From: an uncultured Pelagibacteraceae bacterium
Lineage (GTDB): Bacteria > Pseudomonadota > Alphaproteobacteria > Pelagibacterales > Pelagibacteraceae
NCBI GenBank assembly: GCA_902633185.1
Contig: CACPFN010000008.1
Span: 1 to 45,218 of the forward strand
Direction: 5' to 3'
Length of the DNA: 45,218 nt
The position numbers were made by a program, and so were the translations under genes. Below, piece by piece: positions 18,101 through 27,479 of this stretch (position 1 is its first letter; each line of letters opens with the position of its first letter). Below the pieces are notes generated by a model, which made no database searches, was not told where the DNA came from, and saw only the letters and a list, made by a program, of their open reading frames with translations.

Positions 18101-18117
18101 AAAGACTAAATGCTTGA
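15115..18117 (+). CDS. soxA: Sarcosine oxidase, alpha subunit
   Basis: The alpha subunit carries NAD+ and the folate site of tetrameric sarcosine oxidase. The 1000-residue protein has an N-terminal ferredoxin-like region at about 15-90 (GYEGDTLASALLANG, GRSFKYHRPRG, CGAEEPNA). The Rossmann domain follows from about 170 (YDVLVIGGGVSGIIAAK), with a second motif after KVVIATGS. The linker holds KRYTTTGMATDQGK, and a GcvT-like aminomethyltransferase domain covers about 640-990 (GILDASTLGKIDIQG, GTETMHLLRAEKGF). It overlaps soxD by 1 nt and soxG by 8 nt. The GcvT-like domain supports transfer of formaldehyde-level carbon to tetrahydrofolate. Confidence 0.96.
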   Translation: MANYRIHKTEYIDETKRVSFKYDGKTYFGYEGDTLASALLANGIHLVGRSFKYHRPRGIVSCGAEEPNAICQIGSKKDLTEPNVRATELELYEGLEASSQNCWPNVKFDIGGINNLISPLIPAGFYYKTFMWPKSFWKKVYEPLIRLSAGLGKSPTEPDPDIYDHKYVHYDVLVIGGGVSGIIAAKMAAKNNFKTLLVDDKKILGGSTIYQNNESIKIDDKLSSEWLKNEIQEIKKLSNLTIKTRTSIAAYHGYNFLLAKENLTDHLPEEKKKNKIRQRLWKIRAKKVVIATGSIERPLVFNNNDRPGILLSNSINKYLDYYGVTCGENIILFTNNDSAYETSISLHKKGIKNIIVDLRKSASSELIKQAESLGIKIYFNHVVTNTFGYRKINSLEIMKLSEDGNTTIGDKIKLSCDCLGMSGGWTPMVHMHTQSGGKLDFRDEDQVFLPKENSEDQISIGSCNGDFDLENIIDKTVNKINKFLYIDNQDYQDTNIICSKENDKRNIWLLPNKIPLGKTKCFVDFQNDSTAKDIKLALKEGFRSIEHVKRYTTTGMATDQGKLSNMHALGIIADTAGVKMGTLGTTTFRPPFTPLTFGTLVGRNVGKFFEVVRKTSMHEWHVKNNAEFENVGQWKRPWYYPKNRENMHDAVQRESKAARDSAGILDASTLGKIDIQGSDASEFLNRVYTNAWSKLAIGKCRYGLMLNEDGMVYDDGVTTRISENHYLMTTTTGGAANVLSKLEDYLQTEWPELDVYLTSVTDHYSTASICGPNSKKILNKLFPNLDLSDENFPHMSFKEDKLENINCRIMRISFTGEQSYEINIEAKYGHSLWKMCIEAGKEFNLTPYGTETMHLLRAEKGFIIVGQDTDGTMTPSDLQMDWIVSKKKFDFIGKRSLYRSDTVREDRKQLVGLLTDDPKEILEEGAQIVLDVKSKPIDMLGHVTSSYFSPNLNKSIALAVVRSGKTMKGQKLIIPMENKNINVTVSDTIFLDKENKRLNA

Positions 18118-18658
18118 CATCTTACATCCAAATATTTCAAATGATAACAAAAACAACATCAATATTAATTTATCTGAGGAAAAAATTAAAATTAATATCA
18201 GGGGAAAAAATAAAGAATTTTTTACCAAAGTGGGTAAAATTCTATCTATTATTTTACCCTCTGAGTCAAATACCAGTTCATCAAATGAAAACTATGATGT
18301 TTTGTGGCTAAGTCCAGATGAATGGATGATATATTTTGATGAAAATAAAAATACAAATATTTTTGAGCAACTTTATAAAGATATTTCGTCTTTAAATTTT
18401 GGATCAATTACTGATATCTCTTCACAATTAATTTGCATAAATATAAAAGGAGATAATATATTTGAATTATTATCATCAGGATCACCTTTTAATTTTGACA
18501 AATTTAAAAATAATGTTGGTTCATCAACACAAACAATAGTAAATCATATTGATGTAATTCTTCACCACAAGTCAAAGAATAATGTTAATTTATTTGTAAG
18601 AAGATCGTTTTCAGAACACCTTTATGAATGGTTAGTTGATAGCTCTAATTTTGTCTAA
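18110..18658 (+). CDS. soxG: Sarcosine oxidase, gamma subunit
   Basis: The gamma subunit is a small GcvT-fold-like structural subunit of tetrameric sarcosine oxidase. The 182-residue sequence is weakly conserved, but the segments LWLSPDEWMIYFDE, TDISSQLICINIKGDN, LLSSGSPFNFD and FVRRSFSEHLYEWLVD follow the family pattern, and the position after soxA supports it. The ATG lies inside the soxA end (8-nt overlap). The last 27 nt overlap the convergent MATE transporter gene. Confidence 0.88.
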   Translation: MLDILHPNISNDNKNNININLSEEKIKINIRGKNKEFFTKVGKILSIILPSESNTSSSNENYDVLWLSPDEWMIYFDENKNTNIFEQLYKDISSLNFGSITDISSQLICINIKGDNIFELLSSGSPFNFDKFKNNVGSSTQTIVNHIDVILHHKSKNNVNLFVRRSFSEHLYEWLVDSSNFV

Positions 18659-19981
18659 TTTATACTTCAAATAAAAATAAGTATAACCAAGATACATCAG
18701 AGAGAAAATCCAATTGAATATTACCCATAACCAAAAAAATTCAGAAAAGTCAGAATTAAAATAAATTGCAGTATAAAATACGACAAATGGAAAAATTCCA
18801 TTTCGGCAAATATTAGCAATTAATGCGTTTTCAGCTTTTTTTAAAGCCATAAAAAAACCATTTGATAAAAAAAATATTGGATAAGCTGGCAGCACAAAGG
18901 CTGAAATCTCTAAATACAATTTTCCAAATTCAACGACCTCTAAATCTTTTGAAAATAATTTTGTTATCATTTCAGCACCAAAATAAATAATAAAAGAAGA
19001 AATAATCATTATAATGAAAGCATATTTTATAGCTTGGAAGTACGTTTCTTTAATTCTTAAAATATTTTGTGCACCAAAATTTTGAGCAATAATTGTGATA
19101 ATTGCTGTATTTATACCCAGGATTGGTAATAAAACCACTTGTTCTATTTTGGTACCAGCCCCATAACCAGCTGCTGCATATTCTCCTGATAAACCTGCAT
19201 ATTTGAATACAATAGCAGAAGCAATAGAATAACCGCAAATTGAAATTATTATTGGCATAGATTGAAAAAAAATATTTTTTAAAAAAAAAAATTTAGGAAT
19301 AAAATAAGAAATAAGTATGTTTTTAAATAAATTACTTTTTAAAACTTTTTTAAATATGATTAAAAAAGCGACCGTTTGAGCAATTAGAGTTGCTATTGCA
19401 ATACCCTTCATACCCAAAGCTGGTATGAAATAAAATCCAAATATTAAAATTGGATTTAACAATATGTTTAAAAAAAAAGATAATATTAAAGCATTTCTAT
19501 AAGTTTTCGTATCGCCTTCTGCATGAAGTAATGAATTTAATGCAACAACTAAAATAAAAATAAACGAACCAAGGAAAATGATATCTGTATATTGTAAACC
19601 AAGATTTATTACCTCGTTAGTTGAACCCATAATTGAAAAAAGTTCTGATGCATAATTTAAACCAATAAAAGTAATCAACAGAATTATCAAAAAAGAAAAG
19701 AAAATTAATTGGCAGAAATAAATTGAAGCATTTTTATTATTTTTTTCTCCAATGCTATTACCTATCAGTGATGTACCTGCAACTGTGATACCAATAGATG
19801 AGGCAATAATAATAAAATAAATTGGAAAAGATTTTGTTAAAGCTGACAAAGCTTCAGGTGATATTTTTCCAGCAAAATATGTATCAGCAATATTATATAA
19901 CGTTTGAAAGAGTGTACCTACCGATGCAGGTATTGCTAATTTTTTAATTAATTCTTTAATGTCATCACTTAATATATTCAT
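18632..19981 (-). CDS. MATE family efflux transporter
   Basis: The 449-residue integral membrane protein has about 12 hydrophobic segments in the two-bundle MATE arrangement. It carries the N-terminal signature LAIPASVGTLFQTLYNIADTYF, the repeat hallmark GMKGIAIATLIAQ in the first half and the second-half motif YAAAGYGAGTKIEQV. It would exchange Na+ or H+ for an organic cation or metabolite; the substrate is unknown. The gene follows trhO by 4 nt and so is probably the last gene of the gatCAB-omt-trhO transcript. Its 3' end overlaps soxG on the other strand by 27 nt. Confidence 0.9.
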   Translation of the reverse strand: MNILSDDIKELIKKLAIPASVGTLFQTLYNIADTYFAGKISPEALSALTKSFPIYFIIIASSIGITVAGTSLIGNSIGEKNNKNASIYFCQLIFFSFLIILLITFIGLNYASELFSIMGSTNEVINLGLQYTDIIFLGSFIFILVVALNSLLHAEGDTKTYRNALILSFFLNILLNPILIFGFYFIPALGMKGIAIATLIAQTVAFLIIFKKVLKSNLFKNILISYFIPKFFFLKNIFFQSMPIIISICGYSIASAIVFKYAGLSGEYAAAGYGAGTKIEQVVLLPILGINTAIITIIAQNFGAQNILRIKETYFQAIKYAFIIMIISSFIIYFGAEMITKLFSKDLEVVEFGKLYLEISAFVLPAYPIFFLSNGFFMALKKAENALIANICRNGIFPFVVFYTAIYFNSDFSEFFWLWVIFNWIFSLMYLGYTYFYLKYKLDKIRAIN

Positions 19982-19985
19982 GATA

Positions 19986-20858
19986 TTATTTTTTTGAATT
20001 TATCATTTGATTGTGTCTCACTGTGAAACGTTTTATTTGATCATTTGTCAATTTATCAAAGCAATTTGGACATGATAGGCCTACTTTATACTTTTTTGAT
20101 TTGGTTAGGTTTTTATGTAATGGCATTCTACAACCACCACAAACAGTATAATTTCCAATTTCTAGGTTTTTTTTAATAGTAACTCTTTTATCAAAAACAA
20201 AACATTCACCATTCCATTTATTTTTTTTTGGATCAGTTTTTTTAAAATAATTTAAGATACCGCCCTTAAGCATATAAACATTTTTAAAACCTTTATTATT
20301 AAGATAATTAGACGCTTTTTCACACCTGATACCACCAGTGCAAAACATCCCTATTGATTGATCTTTATTAAATTTTGATAAATAATTTTTAAAGTCTCTA
20401 AAATTTTTAGTTTCTGGATTAAGCGCATTTTTAAATGTACCAATCTTATATTCAAAAGGTTTTCTGGCATCGATCAGTTTAATATTTTTTTTAGATATAA
20501 ATTCGTCCCATTTTTTAGGTGATAAATATTTTTTATTAAAAAAATTTTTAAAATTAATTTTTTCATTAATTGGAACCACTTCATTTTTTATTTTAACTTT
20601 ATTTTTTGAGTATGGTAATATTTTTGAATTAATTTTATTTTGAACATCAAACTTATCAATTGACAAGATATTTTTTATTTTTGTAATTGTAGATTTAATT
20701 TTTTTTTGACTACCTGATATTGTGCCATTAATTCCTTCAGGAGATAATATTATAAGACCTTTAATATCAAGTTTATTAGTTTCTTTTAAAATATTTTTTT
20801 TAATAATTTTTAATTTATTAAGTTTTGATATTTTATAAAAAGATACGATTTCAAACAT
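19986..20858 (-). CDS. trhO: tRNA uridine(34) hydroxylase TrhO (rhodanese family)
   Basis: TrhO (YceA/UPF0176) hydroxylates wobble U34 of several tRNAs using O2, giving 5-hydroxyuridine. The protein (290 aa from the ATG at 20858) has the N-terminal UPF0176 domain (LDIKGLIILSPEGINGTISGS) and a rhodanese domain. The catalytic Cys173 is in MFCTGGIRCEKAS. A C-terminal Cys4 site (VCGGCRMPL and SCPNC) follows. A TTG 12 nt further upstream is a less likely start. The gene begins 2 nt after the O-methyltransferase stop. Clustering with gatCAB groups two functions acting on tRNA. Confidence 0.93.
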   Translation of the reverse strand: MFEIVSFYKISKLNKLKIIKKNILKETNKLDIKGLIILSPEGINGTISGSQKKIKSTITKIKNILSIDKFDVQNKINSKILPYSKNKVKIKNEVVPINEKINFKNFFNKKYLSPKKWDEFISKKNIKLIDARKPFEYKIGTFKNALNPETKNFRDFKNYLSKFNKDQSIGMFCTGGIRCEKASNYLNNKGFKNVYMLKGGILNYFKKTDPKKNKWNGECFVFDKRVTIKKNLEIGNYTVCGGCRMPLHKNLTKSKKYKVGLSCPNCFDKLTNDQIKRFTVRHNQMINSKK

Positions 20859-20860
20859 AA

Positions 20861-21508
20861 TTACCAACAAACTGTAAAACCATCACCAATTGGTAAAATA
20901 TACTTATTAATAGATGATTTTTTTATGTATTTATTAAATTCTCTTAATTTTATAGTTAATTTGTCTTTTATCTTTGGATTTGCAACATCTCCTTTCCAAA
21001 GTGTATTATCAATTAAAATTATACCCTTTTTACTTTTTAACTTAAGAGACTGTTTAAAATAATTTATATAATTTTCTTTATCTGCATCAATTAATATCAC
21101 ATCATATTTTTCCTTTTTCTTAATTAAATTTTCAAGAGCAATTTTTCCATTGTTACAAATAAGATTTATTTTTTTATCTTGCTTTGCTTCTTTAAAAAAC
21201 TTAATTGCCTCATTGTTAGTTTTTAAATTTTTATCTATGCCAATTAATTTACAATTCTTAGGTAAAGCAAGTGCAGCAGATAAAATGCTGTAACCTGTAA
21301 AAGTCCCAATTTCTAAATATGATTTATAGTTATTAATTTTTATGATAAATTGTATGAAGTTAGCTTGTAGAATTGAAATTTGTAATTTTTTAATATGACC
21401 AAGTTTTTCGTTATATTTTAATAATTTTTTTTGTACTTTGTGAAGATTATTTGTATGTGAAAAAATATAATTGATCATATTTTGATCAATTATGAAATTT
21501 TTATCCAT
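20861..21508 (-). CDS. SAM-dependent O-methyltransferase (caffeoyl-CoA O-methyltransferase type)
   Basis: The 215-residue Rossmann methyltransferase has the SAM-binding motif [20 protein letters not shown] and the acidic motif [12 protein letters not shown], typical of the O-methyltransferase family 3 group. The C terminus has [11 protein letters not shown], matching the usual LPIGDGLTLA end of these proteins. Bacterial members act on catechol-like substrates or on tRNA (TrmR methylates 5-hydroxyuridine in tRNA). Being directly upstream of trhO, which makes 5-hydroxyuridine, a TrmR-like role is an attractive inference. The gene overlaps gatB by 8 nt. Confidence 0.85.
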   Translation of the reverse strand: MDKNFIIDQNMINYIFSHTNNLHKVQKKLLKYNEKLGHIKKLQISILQANFIQFIIKINNYKSYLEIGTFTGYSILSAALALPKNCKLIGIDKNLKTNNEAIKFFKEAKQDKKINLICNNGKIALENLIKKKEKYDVILIDADKENYINYFKQSLKLKSKKGIILIDNTLWKGDVANPKIKDKLTIKLREFNKYIKKSSINKYILPIGDGFTVCW

Positions 21509-22967
21509 TCAACTTTTCTTTTAATATTTTGTTTATTAATTGAGGATTGCCTTTTCCTTTACTTTCTTTCATTGCTTGACCAACAAAAAAGCCAAATAAT
21601 TTATCTTTACCAGATTTATATTCAGCGACCTTATCTGAATTATTTTCAATAACTTTATTTATCAATTCCTCTATTGCTTTTGGATCGCTTTCTTGTTTTA
21701 AACCTTTTTCTTTTACTATTATTAATGGATCTTGATCTCCATCTATCATTTGCTCAAAAACTGTTTTAGCTATTTTTCCTGATATGGTTCCATCTTTTAT
21801 GAGGTTAATAAGTTTTGATAGATTTTTAGCACTAACTGGGCTTTGAGATATTTCTAAATTTTTTTCATTTAAAACTGCAAATAATTCACCTGTAATCCAG
21901 TTTGTTGCTAATTTAACATCAGAATTTTTTATAACTTCTTCAAAGAAATTTGATGTTTCAATGTCAGATACTAAAATTGTTGCTTCATACGGCGAAAGAT
22001 TAAATTTATCTATAAATCTTTTTTTCTTTTCATCTGGTAATTCAGGTATATCTGATTTTATTTTTTCAATTAACTCTTGGCTTATTTCAAGCGGTAATAG
22101 ATCTGGGTCAGGAAAATATCTGTAATCATGCGCGTCTTCTTTTGATCTCATAGATCTTGTCTCATTTCTTTTAGTGTCAAAAAGTCTTGTCTCTTGATCT
22201 ATTTCTTTCCCCTCTTCTAACAAATCTATTTGTCTATTTGCTTCGGATATTATTGCCATTTGCATAAATTTTATTGAATTAACATTTTTAATTTCACACC
22301 TGGTGCCGAACTCAGTCTCCCCTTTTAATCTTACTGATACATTAACATCTGCCCTCAAAGAGCCTTCTTGCATATTACCATCACATGTTCCTAAATATCT
22401 CATTATTGATCTTAATTTTTTTATATAAACGTTGACTTCATCTGGAGATCTCAAATCAGGCTTACTTACTATTTCCATTAAAGCCACTCCAGATCTATTT
22501 AAATCGACCAATGTATTATTTGGATCAATATCATGAATACTTTTACCTGCATCTTGCTCTAAGTGTAATCTTTCAATTCCAATTTCTTTTTGACCATTCG
22601 GCATATCCAAAATTACTTTTCCTTCACCAATAATTGGATATTTGTATTGAGAAATTTGATATCCTTGAGGTAAATCTGCATAAAAATAATTTTTTCTATC
22701 AAAGACAGATTTTTTATTTATTTTGGCTTTAAGTCCTATTCCAGTTTTAATTGCTTGTTCAATACAAAATTCATTTATAACTGGCAACATTCCTGGAAAT
22801 GCTGCATCTACGAGACTAACTTGTGTGTTTGGTTCTGCACCAAATTTTGTTGATGATTGAGAGAAAAGTTTAGACTCTGAAGTAACTTGAGCGTGTACTT
22901 CTAAACCAATTATCACTTCATATTGTTTATTTTCTCTTTCAATAAGATATTCACTATTTTTACTCAC
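21501..22967 (-). CDS. gatB: Aspartyl/glutamyl-tRNA amidotransferase subunit B
   Basis: GatB is the kinase/transamidase and tRNA-binding subunit of GatCAB, converting misacylated Glu-tRNA(Gln) and/or Asp-tRNA(Asn) to the amidated forms. The 488-residue protein has the N-terminal catalytic signature [20 protein letters not shown], the [17 protein letters not shown] motif and [11 protein letters not shown]. The C-terminal YqeY-like tail ends with [18 protein letters not shown]. Its start overlaps the gatA end by 8 nt. No glnS or asnS is in the window, so which tRNA is served cannot be judged here. Confidence 0.98.
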   Translation of the reverse strand: MSKNSEYLIERENKQYEVIIGLEVHAQVTSESKLFSQSSTKFGAEPNTQVSLVDAAFPGMLPVINEFCIEQAIKTGIGLKAKINKKSVFDRKNYFYADLPQGYQISQYKYPIIGEGKVILDMPNGQKEIGIERLHLEQDAGKSIHDIDPNNTLVDLNRSGVALMEIVSKPDLRSPDEVNVYIKKLRSIMRYLGTCDGNMQEGSLRADVNVSVRLKGETEFGTRCEIKNVNSIKFMQMAIISEANRQIDLLEEGKEIDQETRLFDTKRNETRSMRSKEDAHDYRYFPDPDLLPLEISQELIEKIKSDIPELPDEKKKRFIDKFNLSPYEATILVSDIETSNFFEEVIKNSDVKLATNWITGELFAVLNEKNLEISQSPVSAKNLSKLINLIKDGTISGKIAKTVFEQMIDGDQDPLIIVKEKGLKQESDPKAIEELINKVIENNSDKVAEYKSGKDKLFGFFVGQAMKESKGKGNPQLINKILKEKLNG

Positions 22968-24420
22968 TTAACCACCAGTCTGAAATATCATTTTTAAAAT
23001 TAATCTTATCCTCTAATGCATAAGAAATATTAAGTATATTTTGCTCATCAAAAGGTTTTCCAATTACTTGAAGGCCTAAAGGATAATTATTTTTGTCTTT
23101 ACCAGCTGGTATAGAAATACCTGGTAAGCCTGCTAGATTTATTGGAACTGTAAATATATCATTTAAATACATTGATACTGGATCATTTGTTTTTTCACCA
23201 ATTTTAAATGCTGAGCTTGGCGTAGATGGAGTTAAAATTGCATCAACTTTAGAAAAGGCATCATCAAAATCTTTTTTTATTAATTGTCTTACTTTCTGCG
23301 CTTTTAGATAATAAGCATCATAGTATCCAGAAGATAAAACATAAGTTCCAATCATAATTCTTCTTTTAACTTCATCACCGAAACCTTCAGATCTAGTTTT
23401 TTCATACATTTCTATTAAATTTTGGCCAGGAGATCTAAAACCATATTTAACACCATCATATCTAGCTAGATTTGATGATGCTTCAGCTGGTGCAACAATA
23501 TAATAAGTTGGTAATGCGTAATTAGTATGTGGAAGTGAAATATCGATAATTTCCGCTCCGCAATCTTTTGCATATGAGATACCATTTTTCCATAACTGTT
23601 CAATTTCCTCGGGCATATTGTCAACTCTATATTCTTTAGGAATACCAATTTTCTTTCCTTTAATATCTTTTGATAATTCTTTTGAATAATTATTTCTTTT
23701 GTAATCAATTGAAGTTGAATCTTTTTGATCAAATGAAGAGATCACCTCTAAAAGCATAGAACAGTCTCTTACATTTTTCGTCATAGGTCCTGCTTGGTCT
23801 AAAGATGAAGCAAATGCTACAATTCCATAACGAGAACAACTTCCATATGTAGGTTTAAGTCCTACAGTTCCTGTAAATGATGCTGGTTGACGAATAGATC
23901 CACCTGTATCTGTTCCAATGGTAACTGGAGTTAAATTTGCAGCAACAGCTGCAGAAGAACCTCCTGAAGATCCACCAGGGACTAAATTTTCTCCTACCGG
24001 ATTTTGAACATTTCCAAAAAAACTAGTTTCATTTGACGAGCCCATAGCAAATTCATCACAATTAAGTTTACCAAGAAGTATCGCTCCTTGGTCCCACAAA
24101 TTTTGAGTAACTGTAGACTCATATGAAGGAACGAAGTTATTTAATATTTTGCTACCTGCTGTTGTTCTAACTCCATTTGTACAAAATAAATCTTTAACAG
24201 CAATAGGGATGCCTGGTAGTTTAAAATCTAAATTAGGATTAGAATCAAATTTCTTTGATTGATCTATTGCTTTTTCAAAGTTATCCGTTATATAAACATT
24301 TAATTTTTTTGATTTTTCAGCGCGGTTTATAAATGCTTTTGTAATTTCCTCTGACGATAGTCTTTTTTCTTTTATATTTGATGTTAATTCGAATAAACTT
24401 TGATTTGTTATATCTGACAT
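22960..24420 (-). CDS. gatA: Aspartyl/glutamyl-tRNA amidotransferase subunit A
   Basis: GatA is the amidase subunit that releases ammonia from glutamine for the GatB reaction. The 486-residue protein has the complete Ser-cisSer-Lys triad: K76 (IAVKDLF), S151 ([11 protein letters not shown]) and S175 ([11 protein letters not shown]). The [12 protein letters not shown] and [12 protein letters not shown] stretches are also typical. It overlaps the gatC stop by 1 nt and gatB by 8 nt. Confidence 0.98.
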   Translation of the reverse strand: MSDITNQSLFELTSNIKEKRLSSEEITKAFINRAEKSKKLNVYITDNFEKAIDQSKKFDSNPNLDFKLPGIPIAVKDLFCTNGVRTTAGSKILNNFVPSYESTVTQNLWDQGAILLGKLNCDEFAMGSSNETSFFGNVQNPVGENLVPGGSSGGSSAAVAANLTPVTIGTDTGGSIRQPASFTGTVGLKPTYGSCSRYGIVAFASSLDQAGPMTKNVRDCSMLLEVISSFDQKDSTSIDYKRNNYSKELSKDIKGKKIGIPKEYRVDNMPEEIEQLWKNGISYAKDCGAEIIDISLPHTNYALPTYYIVAPAEASSNLARYDGVKYGFRSPGQNLIEMYEKTRSEGFGDEVKRRIMIGTYVLSSGYYDAYYLKAQKVRQLIKKDFDDAFSKVDAILTPSTPSSAFKIGEKTNDPVSMYLNDIFTVPINLAGLPGISIPAGKDKNNYPLGLQVIGKPFDEQNILNISYALEDKINFKNDISDWWLSE

Positions 24421-24707
24421 TATTCAACAACCTTTGGTACTACAAAAAAATCTTTATTTTCTTCAGGTGAGTTTTTTAAAATTTTTTCTCTGATATTTTC
24501 TGATTTAATTTCATCTTTTCTAAATCTTAGGGTGGTCTCAGCAATTGATGTTAAAGCTTTAACATTATCAGTATTTAATTCATTTAATTTTTCTATAAAT
24601 TCAAATATATTATTTAAGTCGCCCTTTAATTTATTAGCTTTTTCATCATCAATAGAAATTCTTGCTAATTTCGAAATGTGCTTTACTGTTTTAAGATCTA
24701 TACTCAT
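24420..24707 (-). CDS. gatC: Aspartyl/glutamyl-tRNA amidotransferase subunit C
   Basis: GatC is the small subunit that stabilizes the GatA-GatB contact. The family starts with the pattern (M)SIDLKTVKHISKLARI, so the ATG at 24707 (95 aa) is preferred. An in-frame ATG at 24764 would add 19 hydrophobic residues unlike the family and would overlap divergent ruvX. The NNIFEFIEKLNELNTDNV core and C-terminal EENKDFFVVPKVVE are typical. It is the first gene of the gatCAB-omt-trhO-MATE run; the promoter must lie in the 49-nt gap to ruvX. Confidence 0.93.
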   Translation of the reverse strand: MSIDLKTVKHISKLARISIDDEKANKLKGDLNNIFEFIEKLNELNTDNVKALTSIAETTLRFRKDEIKSENIREKILKNSPEENKDFFVVPKVVE

Positions 24708-24756
24708 ATGGTAAAAATATTGCCGCAAACTATCACTTAAGTAAATAATATACAAT

Positions 24757-25212
24757 ATGATCACAATTGAGGAATTTAAAAAGAAACAGCTAAATACATC
24801 TAGATTAATTGGTCTTGATTTAGGTTCAAAGAGAATTGGTGTAGCTATATGTGATGAAAATCAAAAGATTGCTACACCGCTTAAAACAATAAACAAATCC
24901 AAATTTGAGGATCTTATCAATGAATTAGAGGTTATTATTAAAGAAAATAATATTAAGGGAATAATTATTGGTAATCCAATAAATATGGACGGTACCTTTG
25001 GTAAATCTTCTCAATCAGTCAATGATGTGTCAAAAGCAATATCAAAAGAAATTGATCTTCCAATAAGTCTTTGGGATGAAAGATTATCAACAGTTGGGGC
25101 GTTTAAATTAACTAAAAATTTAGGTATTAACGTAACTAAAAGAGAAAAAAATATAGATAAAAATGCTGCTGCATTTATCTTACAGGGTGCCATAGATTTT
25201 ATTAATAATTAA
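24757..25212 (+). CDS. ruvX: RuvX/YqgF family nuclease (pre-16S rRNA 5'-end processing; putative Holliday junction resolvase)
   Basis: The 151-residue protein has the RNase H-like fold of YqgF/RuvX: IGLDLGSKRIGVAICD (first catalytic Asp), IIIGNPINMDGTFG, LWDERLSTVGA (catalytic Asp-Glu) and a C-terminal DKNAAAFILQGAIDF. YqgF matures the 16S rRNA 5' end in E. coli, while Holliday junction activity has been reported for related proteins. It is divergent from gatC and 42 nt before the likely pyrB ATG. Confidence 0.93.
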   Translation: MITIEEFKKKQLNTSRLIGLDLGSKRIGVAICDENQKIATPLKTINKSKFEDLINELEVIIKENNIKGIIIGNPINMDGTFGKSSQSVNDVSKAISKEIDLPISLWDERLSTVGAFKLTKNLGINVTKREKNIDKNAAAFILQGAIDFINN

Positions 25213-25254
25213 TACTTGCATTAATCAACCTTTGTGGCTATAGAGTTGGTTTTA

Positions 25255-26193
25255 ATGGCAACTAAAACCAAAGCTATTAAAATTTCTCAAAAACATCTCC
25301 TAGGTATTCAAGATTTATCAATAAATGATGTTAATTTAATCTTAAAAGAAGCAGAAAAATTTATTGAATTAAACAAAAGTAAAAATAAAAAATTAGATTT
25401 ACTTAAGGGAAAAACACAAATTAACCTTTTTTTTGAACCATCAACAAGAACACAAAGCTCATTTGAGCTAGCAGGAAAAAGATTGGGTGCAGATGTTATG
25501 TCAATGAATATAACAAATTCAGCAATTAAAAAAGGTGAAACGCTAATAGACACTGCAATGACATTAAATGCAATGCATCCTGATATAATAGTTATTAGAC
25601 ATCAAGATTCAGGAGCTTGTAATCTTTTATCTCAAAAAGTTAATTGTGCTGTTTTAAATGCTGGCGATGGAAGGAGAGAGCACCCTACCCAAGCACTACT
25701 TGATGCATTAACTATATTGAATAGGAAAAAAAAAATTCAAGGATTAAAGGTTGCAATTTGTGGCGATATTCTACATTCAAGAGTAGCAAGATCTAATATT
25801 TACTTGCTAAACATGTTAGGTGCTGAAGTTAATATTGTAGCTCCTTCAAACCTTTTACCAAAAGATATAGAAAAATTTGGAGTTAATATTTTTTCAAATA
25901 TGAAGAAAGGTGTAAAAGATTGTGACATAGTAATGATGCTTAGACTTCAAAATGAAAGAATGAGTAGTTCATTCTTGTCATCTAATAGAGAGTATTATGA
26001 ATACTATGGACTAACACAGGATAAATTAGAATATGCAAAATCTGATTCAATTATTATGCATCCTGGTCCAATGAACCGCGGTATTGAAATTGATACAAAA
26101 CTAGCTGATGACACCAATATGAGTGTTGTAAAAGAACAAGTTGAATTAGGTGTTGCTATAAGAATGGCATGTTTAAAAATTTTTTGTGAATGA
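25255..26193 (+). CDS. pyrB: Aspartate carbamoyltransferase catalytic subunit
   Basis: PyrB makes carbamoyl aspartate from carbamoyl phosphate and aspartate. I chose the ATG at 25255 (312 aa); an in-frame GTG at 25234 would add seven residues. Motifs: [22 protein letters not shown] (carbamoyl phosphate binding), a Lys-Gly-Glu loop (KKGETLIDT), [12 protein letters not shown] and [11 protein letters not shown]. No pyrI is present, as in other alphaproteobacteria. Its stop overlaps the start of the PyrC-like gene by 4 nt. In several bacteria the adjacent inactive dihydroorotase assembles with this subunit. Confidence 0.96.
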   Translation: MATKTKAIKISQKHLLGIQDLSINDVNLILKEAEKFIELNKSKNKKLDLLKGKTQINLFFEPSTRTQSSFELAGKRLGADVMSMNITNSAIKKGETLIDTAMTLNAMHPDIIVIRHQDSGACNLLSQKVNCAVLNAGDGRREHPTQALLDALTILNRKKKIQGLKVAICGDILHSRVARSNIYLLNMLGAEVNIVAPSNLLPKDIEKFGVNIFSNMKKGVKDCDIVMMLRLQNERMSSSFLSSNREYYEYYGLTQDKLEYAKSDSIIMHPGPMNRGIEIDTKLADDTNMSVVKEQVELGVAIRMACLKIFCE

Positions 26194-27479
26194 TGAAAAA
26201 AAAATACTTTATTAACGGAAATATAATTGATCCTCATAATAACATAAGTGAAATAGGAGGATTAATAATAGGTGAAGATGGAAAAATTGAAGGTATTGGA
26301 AAAAAGGTGAATAAAAACAATATTCCTAGTAGAGAAAAAGTTATTGATTTAAAAGAGAATTATATTTTCCCAGGTATAATTGATATGAGAGTATTTGTTG
26401 GTGAGCCAGGTTATGAATATAAAGAAAATTTTAGAACTTTGAGCAATGCTGCATTATCTGGGGGAGTAACCTCAGTTGTGACAATGCCTAATACTGATCC
26501 AATAATCGACAACGTTTCAATAGTAGATTTTTTAAAAAGAAGAGGTAGAGATAAATCAAAAATAAATATATTTCCTACAGCATCTTTAACAAAGGGTACT
26601 GAAGGTACAAATATGACAGAGTTTGGTCTTCTACAAAGTAAAGGGATAATAGCATTTACAGATGGAATTAAAACAATTCAGAATACAAGAGTTATGTCCA
26701 GAATAATGAATTCAGCAAAAGATTTGGGATCTTTAATAATGCAACATGCGGAAGATCAAGAATTAGCTGAAAATGGCATGATAAATGATGGAATAATTTC
26801 GACAAAACTTGGTTTGCAAGGTATCCCAGAAATAGCAGAACTAATAATTATAGAGAGAGATTTAACATTATTAGAAGAATATAATTGTCGTTATCACATT
26901 TCTCAGATTTCATCAGGAAAAGCAGTTGAAATTATTAAAGATAGAAAAGATAAAGTAAGATTTTCCTGCGGGGTATCAATAAATAATTTATCTTTAAATG
27001 AAAATGATATTGGTGACTTTAGAACTTTTTTAAAATTGTCACCGCCACTTAGAACTGAGGATGATAGGTTAAGTTTAGTGCAAGGATTAAATGATGGTAC
27101 AATCGATGTAATAGTTTCAGATCACAAACCTGAAGATGAGGAGCAAAAAAGATTAACATTTGCTCAAGCCGCAACAGGAGCAACTGGTATTGAAACGTTA
27201 TTATCCTTGTCTTTAGAATTATATCACAATGGATCTGTAAAACTTGAAAAAATTATTGCTGCATTAACCTCAAATCCAGCAAAAATTTTGAAAATTAATA
27301 AAGGTAATTTATCCGTAGGTAATGATGCAGATTTCTGTATTGTGAATATAAATAAACCTTGGATAGTAAAGCAAGAAAACTTGGTTTCTAAATCGAAAAA
27401 TACGTCAATTGAAAATAAAAGATTACAAGGAAAAGTAACCAATACATACGTAAAAGGACAAGAGCTTTACAATATTTAA
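26190..27479 (+). CDS. pyrC: Dihydroorotase-like protein, probably non-catalytic (PyrC2/PyrX type)
   Basis: The 429-residue protein belongs to the class I dihydroorotase/amidohydrolase family ([41 protein letters not shown]-like end). The N-terminal metal motif DxHxHxREPG is replaced by [10 protein letters not shown], so the HxH ligands are Arg67 and Phe69, and the PHH segment is INN (264-266). Asp158, His186, His236 and Asp311 appear retained. The VFVGEPG form is known from alphaproteobacterial genes beside pyrB and is thought to be a structural partner of aspartate carbamoyltransferase. The true dihydroorotase would then be encoded elsewhere. It overlaps pyrB by 4 nt, and plsY starts directly after its stop. 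Confidence 0.88.
   Translation: MMKKKYFINGNIIDPHNNISEIGGLIIGEDGKIEGIGKKVNKNNIPSREKVIDLKENYIFPGIIDMRVFVGEPGYEYKENFRTLSNAALSGGVTSVVTMPNTDPIIDNVSIVDFLKRRGRDKSKINIFPTASLTKGTEGTNMTEFGLLQSKGIIAFTDGIKTIQNTRVMSRIMNSAKDLGSLIMQHAEDQELAENGMINDGIISTKLGLQGIPEIAELIIIERDLTLLEEYNCRYHISQISSGKAVEIIKDRKDKVRFSCGVSINNLSLNENDIGDFRTFLKLSPPLRTEDDRLSLVQGLNDGTIDVIVSDHKPEDEEQKRLTFAQAATGATGIETLLSLSLELYHNGSVKLEKIIAALTSNPAKILKINKGNLSVGNDADFCIVNINKPWIVKQENLVSKSKNTSIENKRLQGKVTNTYVKGQELYNI

Noticed and set aside
13419-18658. tRNA-Ser followed by soxBDAG as an integrated island with the tRNA as attachment site
   Set aside because: There is no integrase, no repeated tRNA 3' end further along, and base composition and codon use look like the neighbours. 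The tRNA 3' end also faces away from sox.
24708-24764. Longer GatC starting at 24764
   Set aside because: The extra 19 residues are hydrophobic and unlike GatC, and the longer form overlaps divergent ruvX. The ATG at 24707 fits the family.
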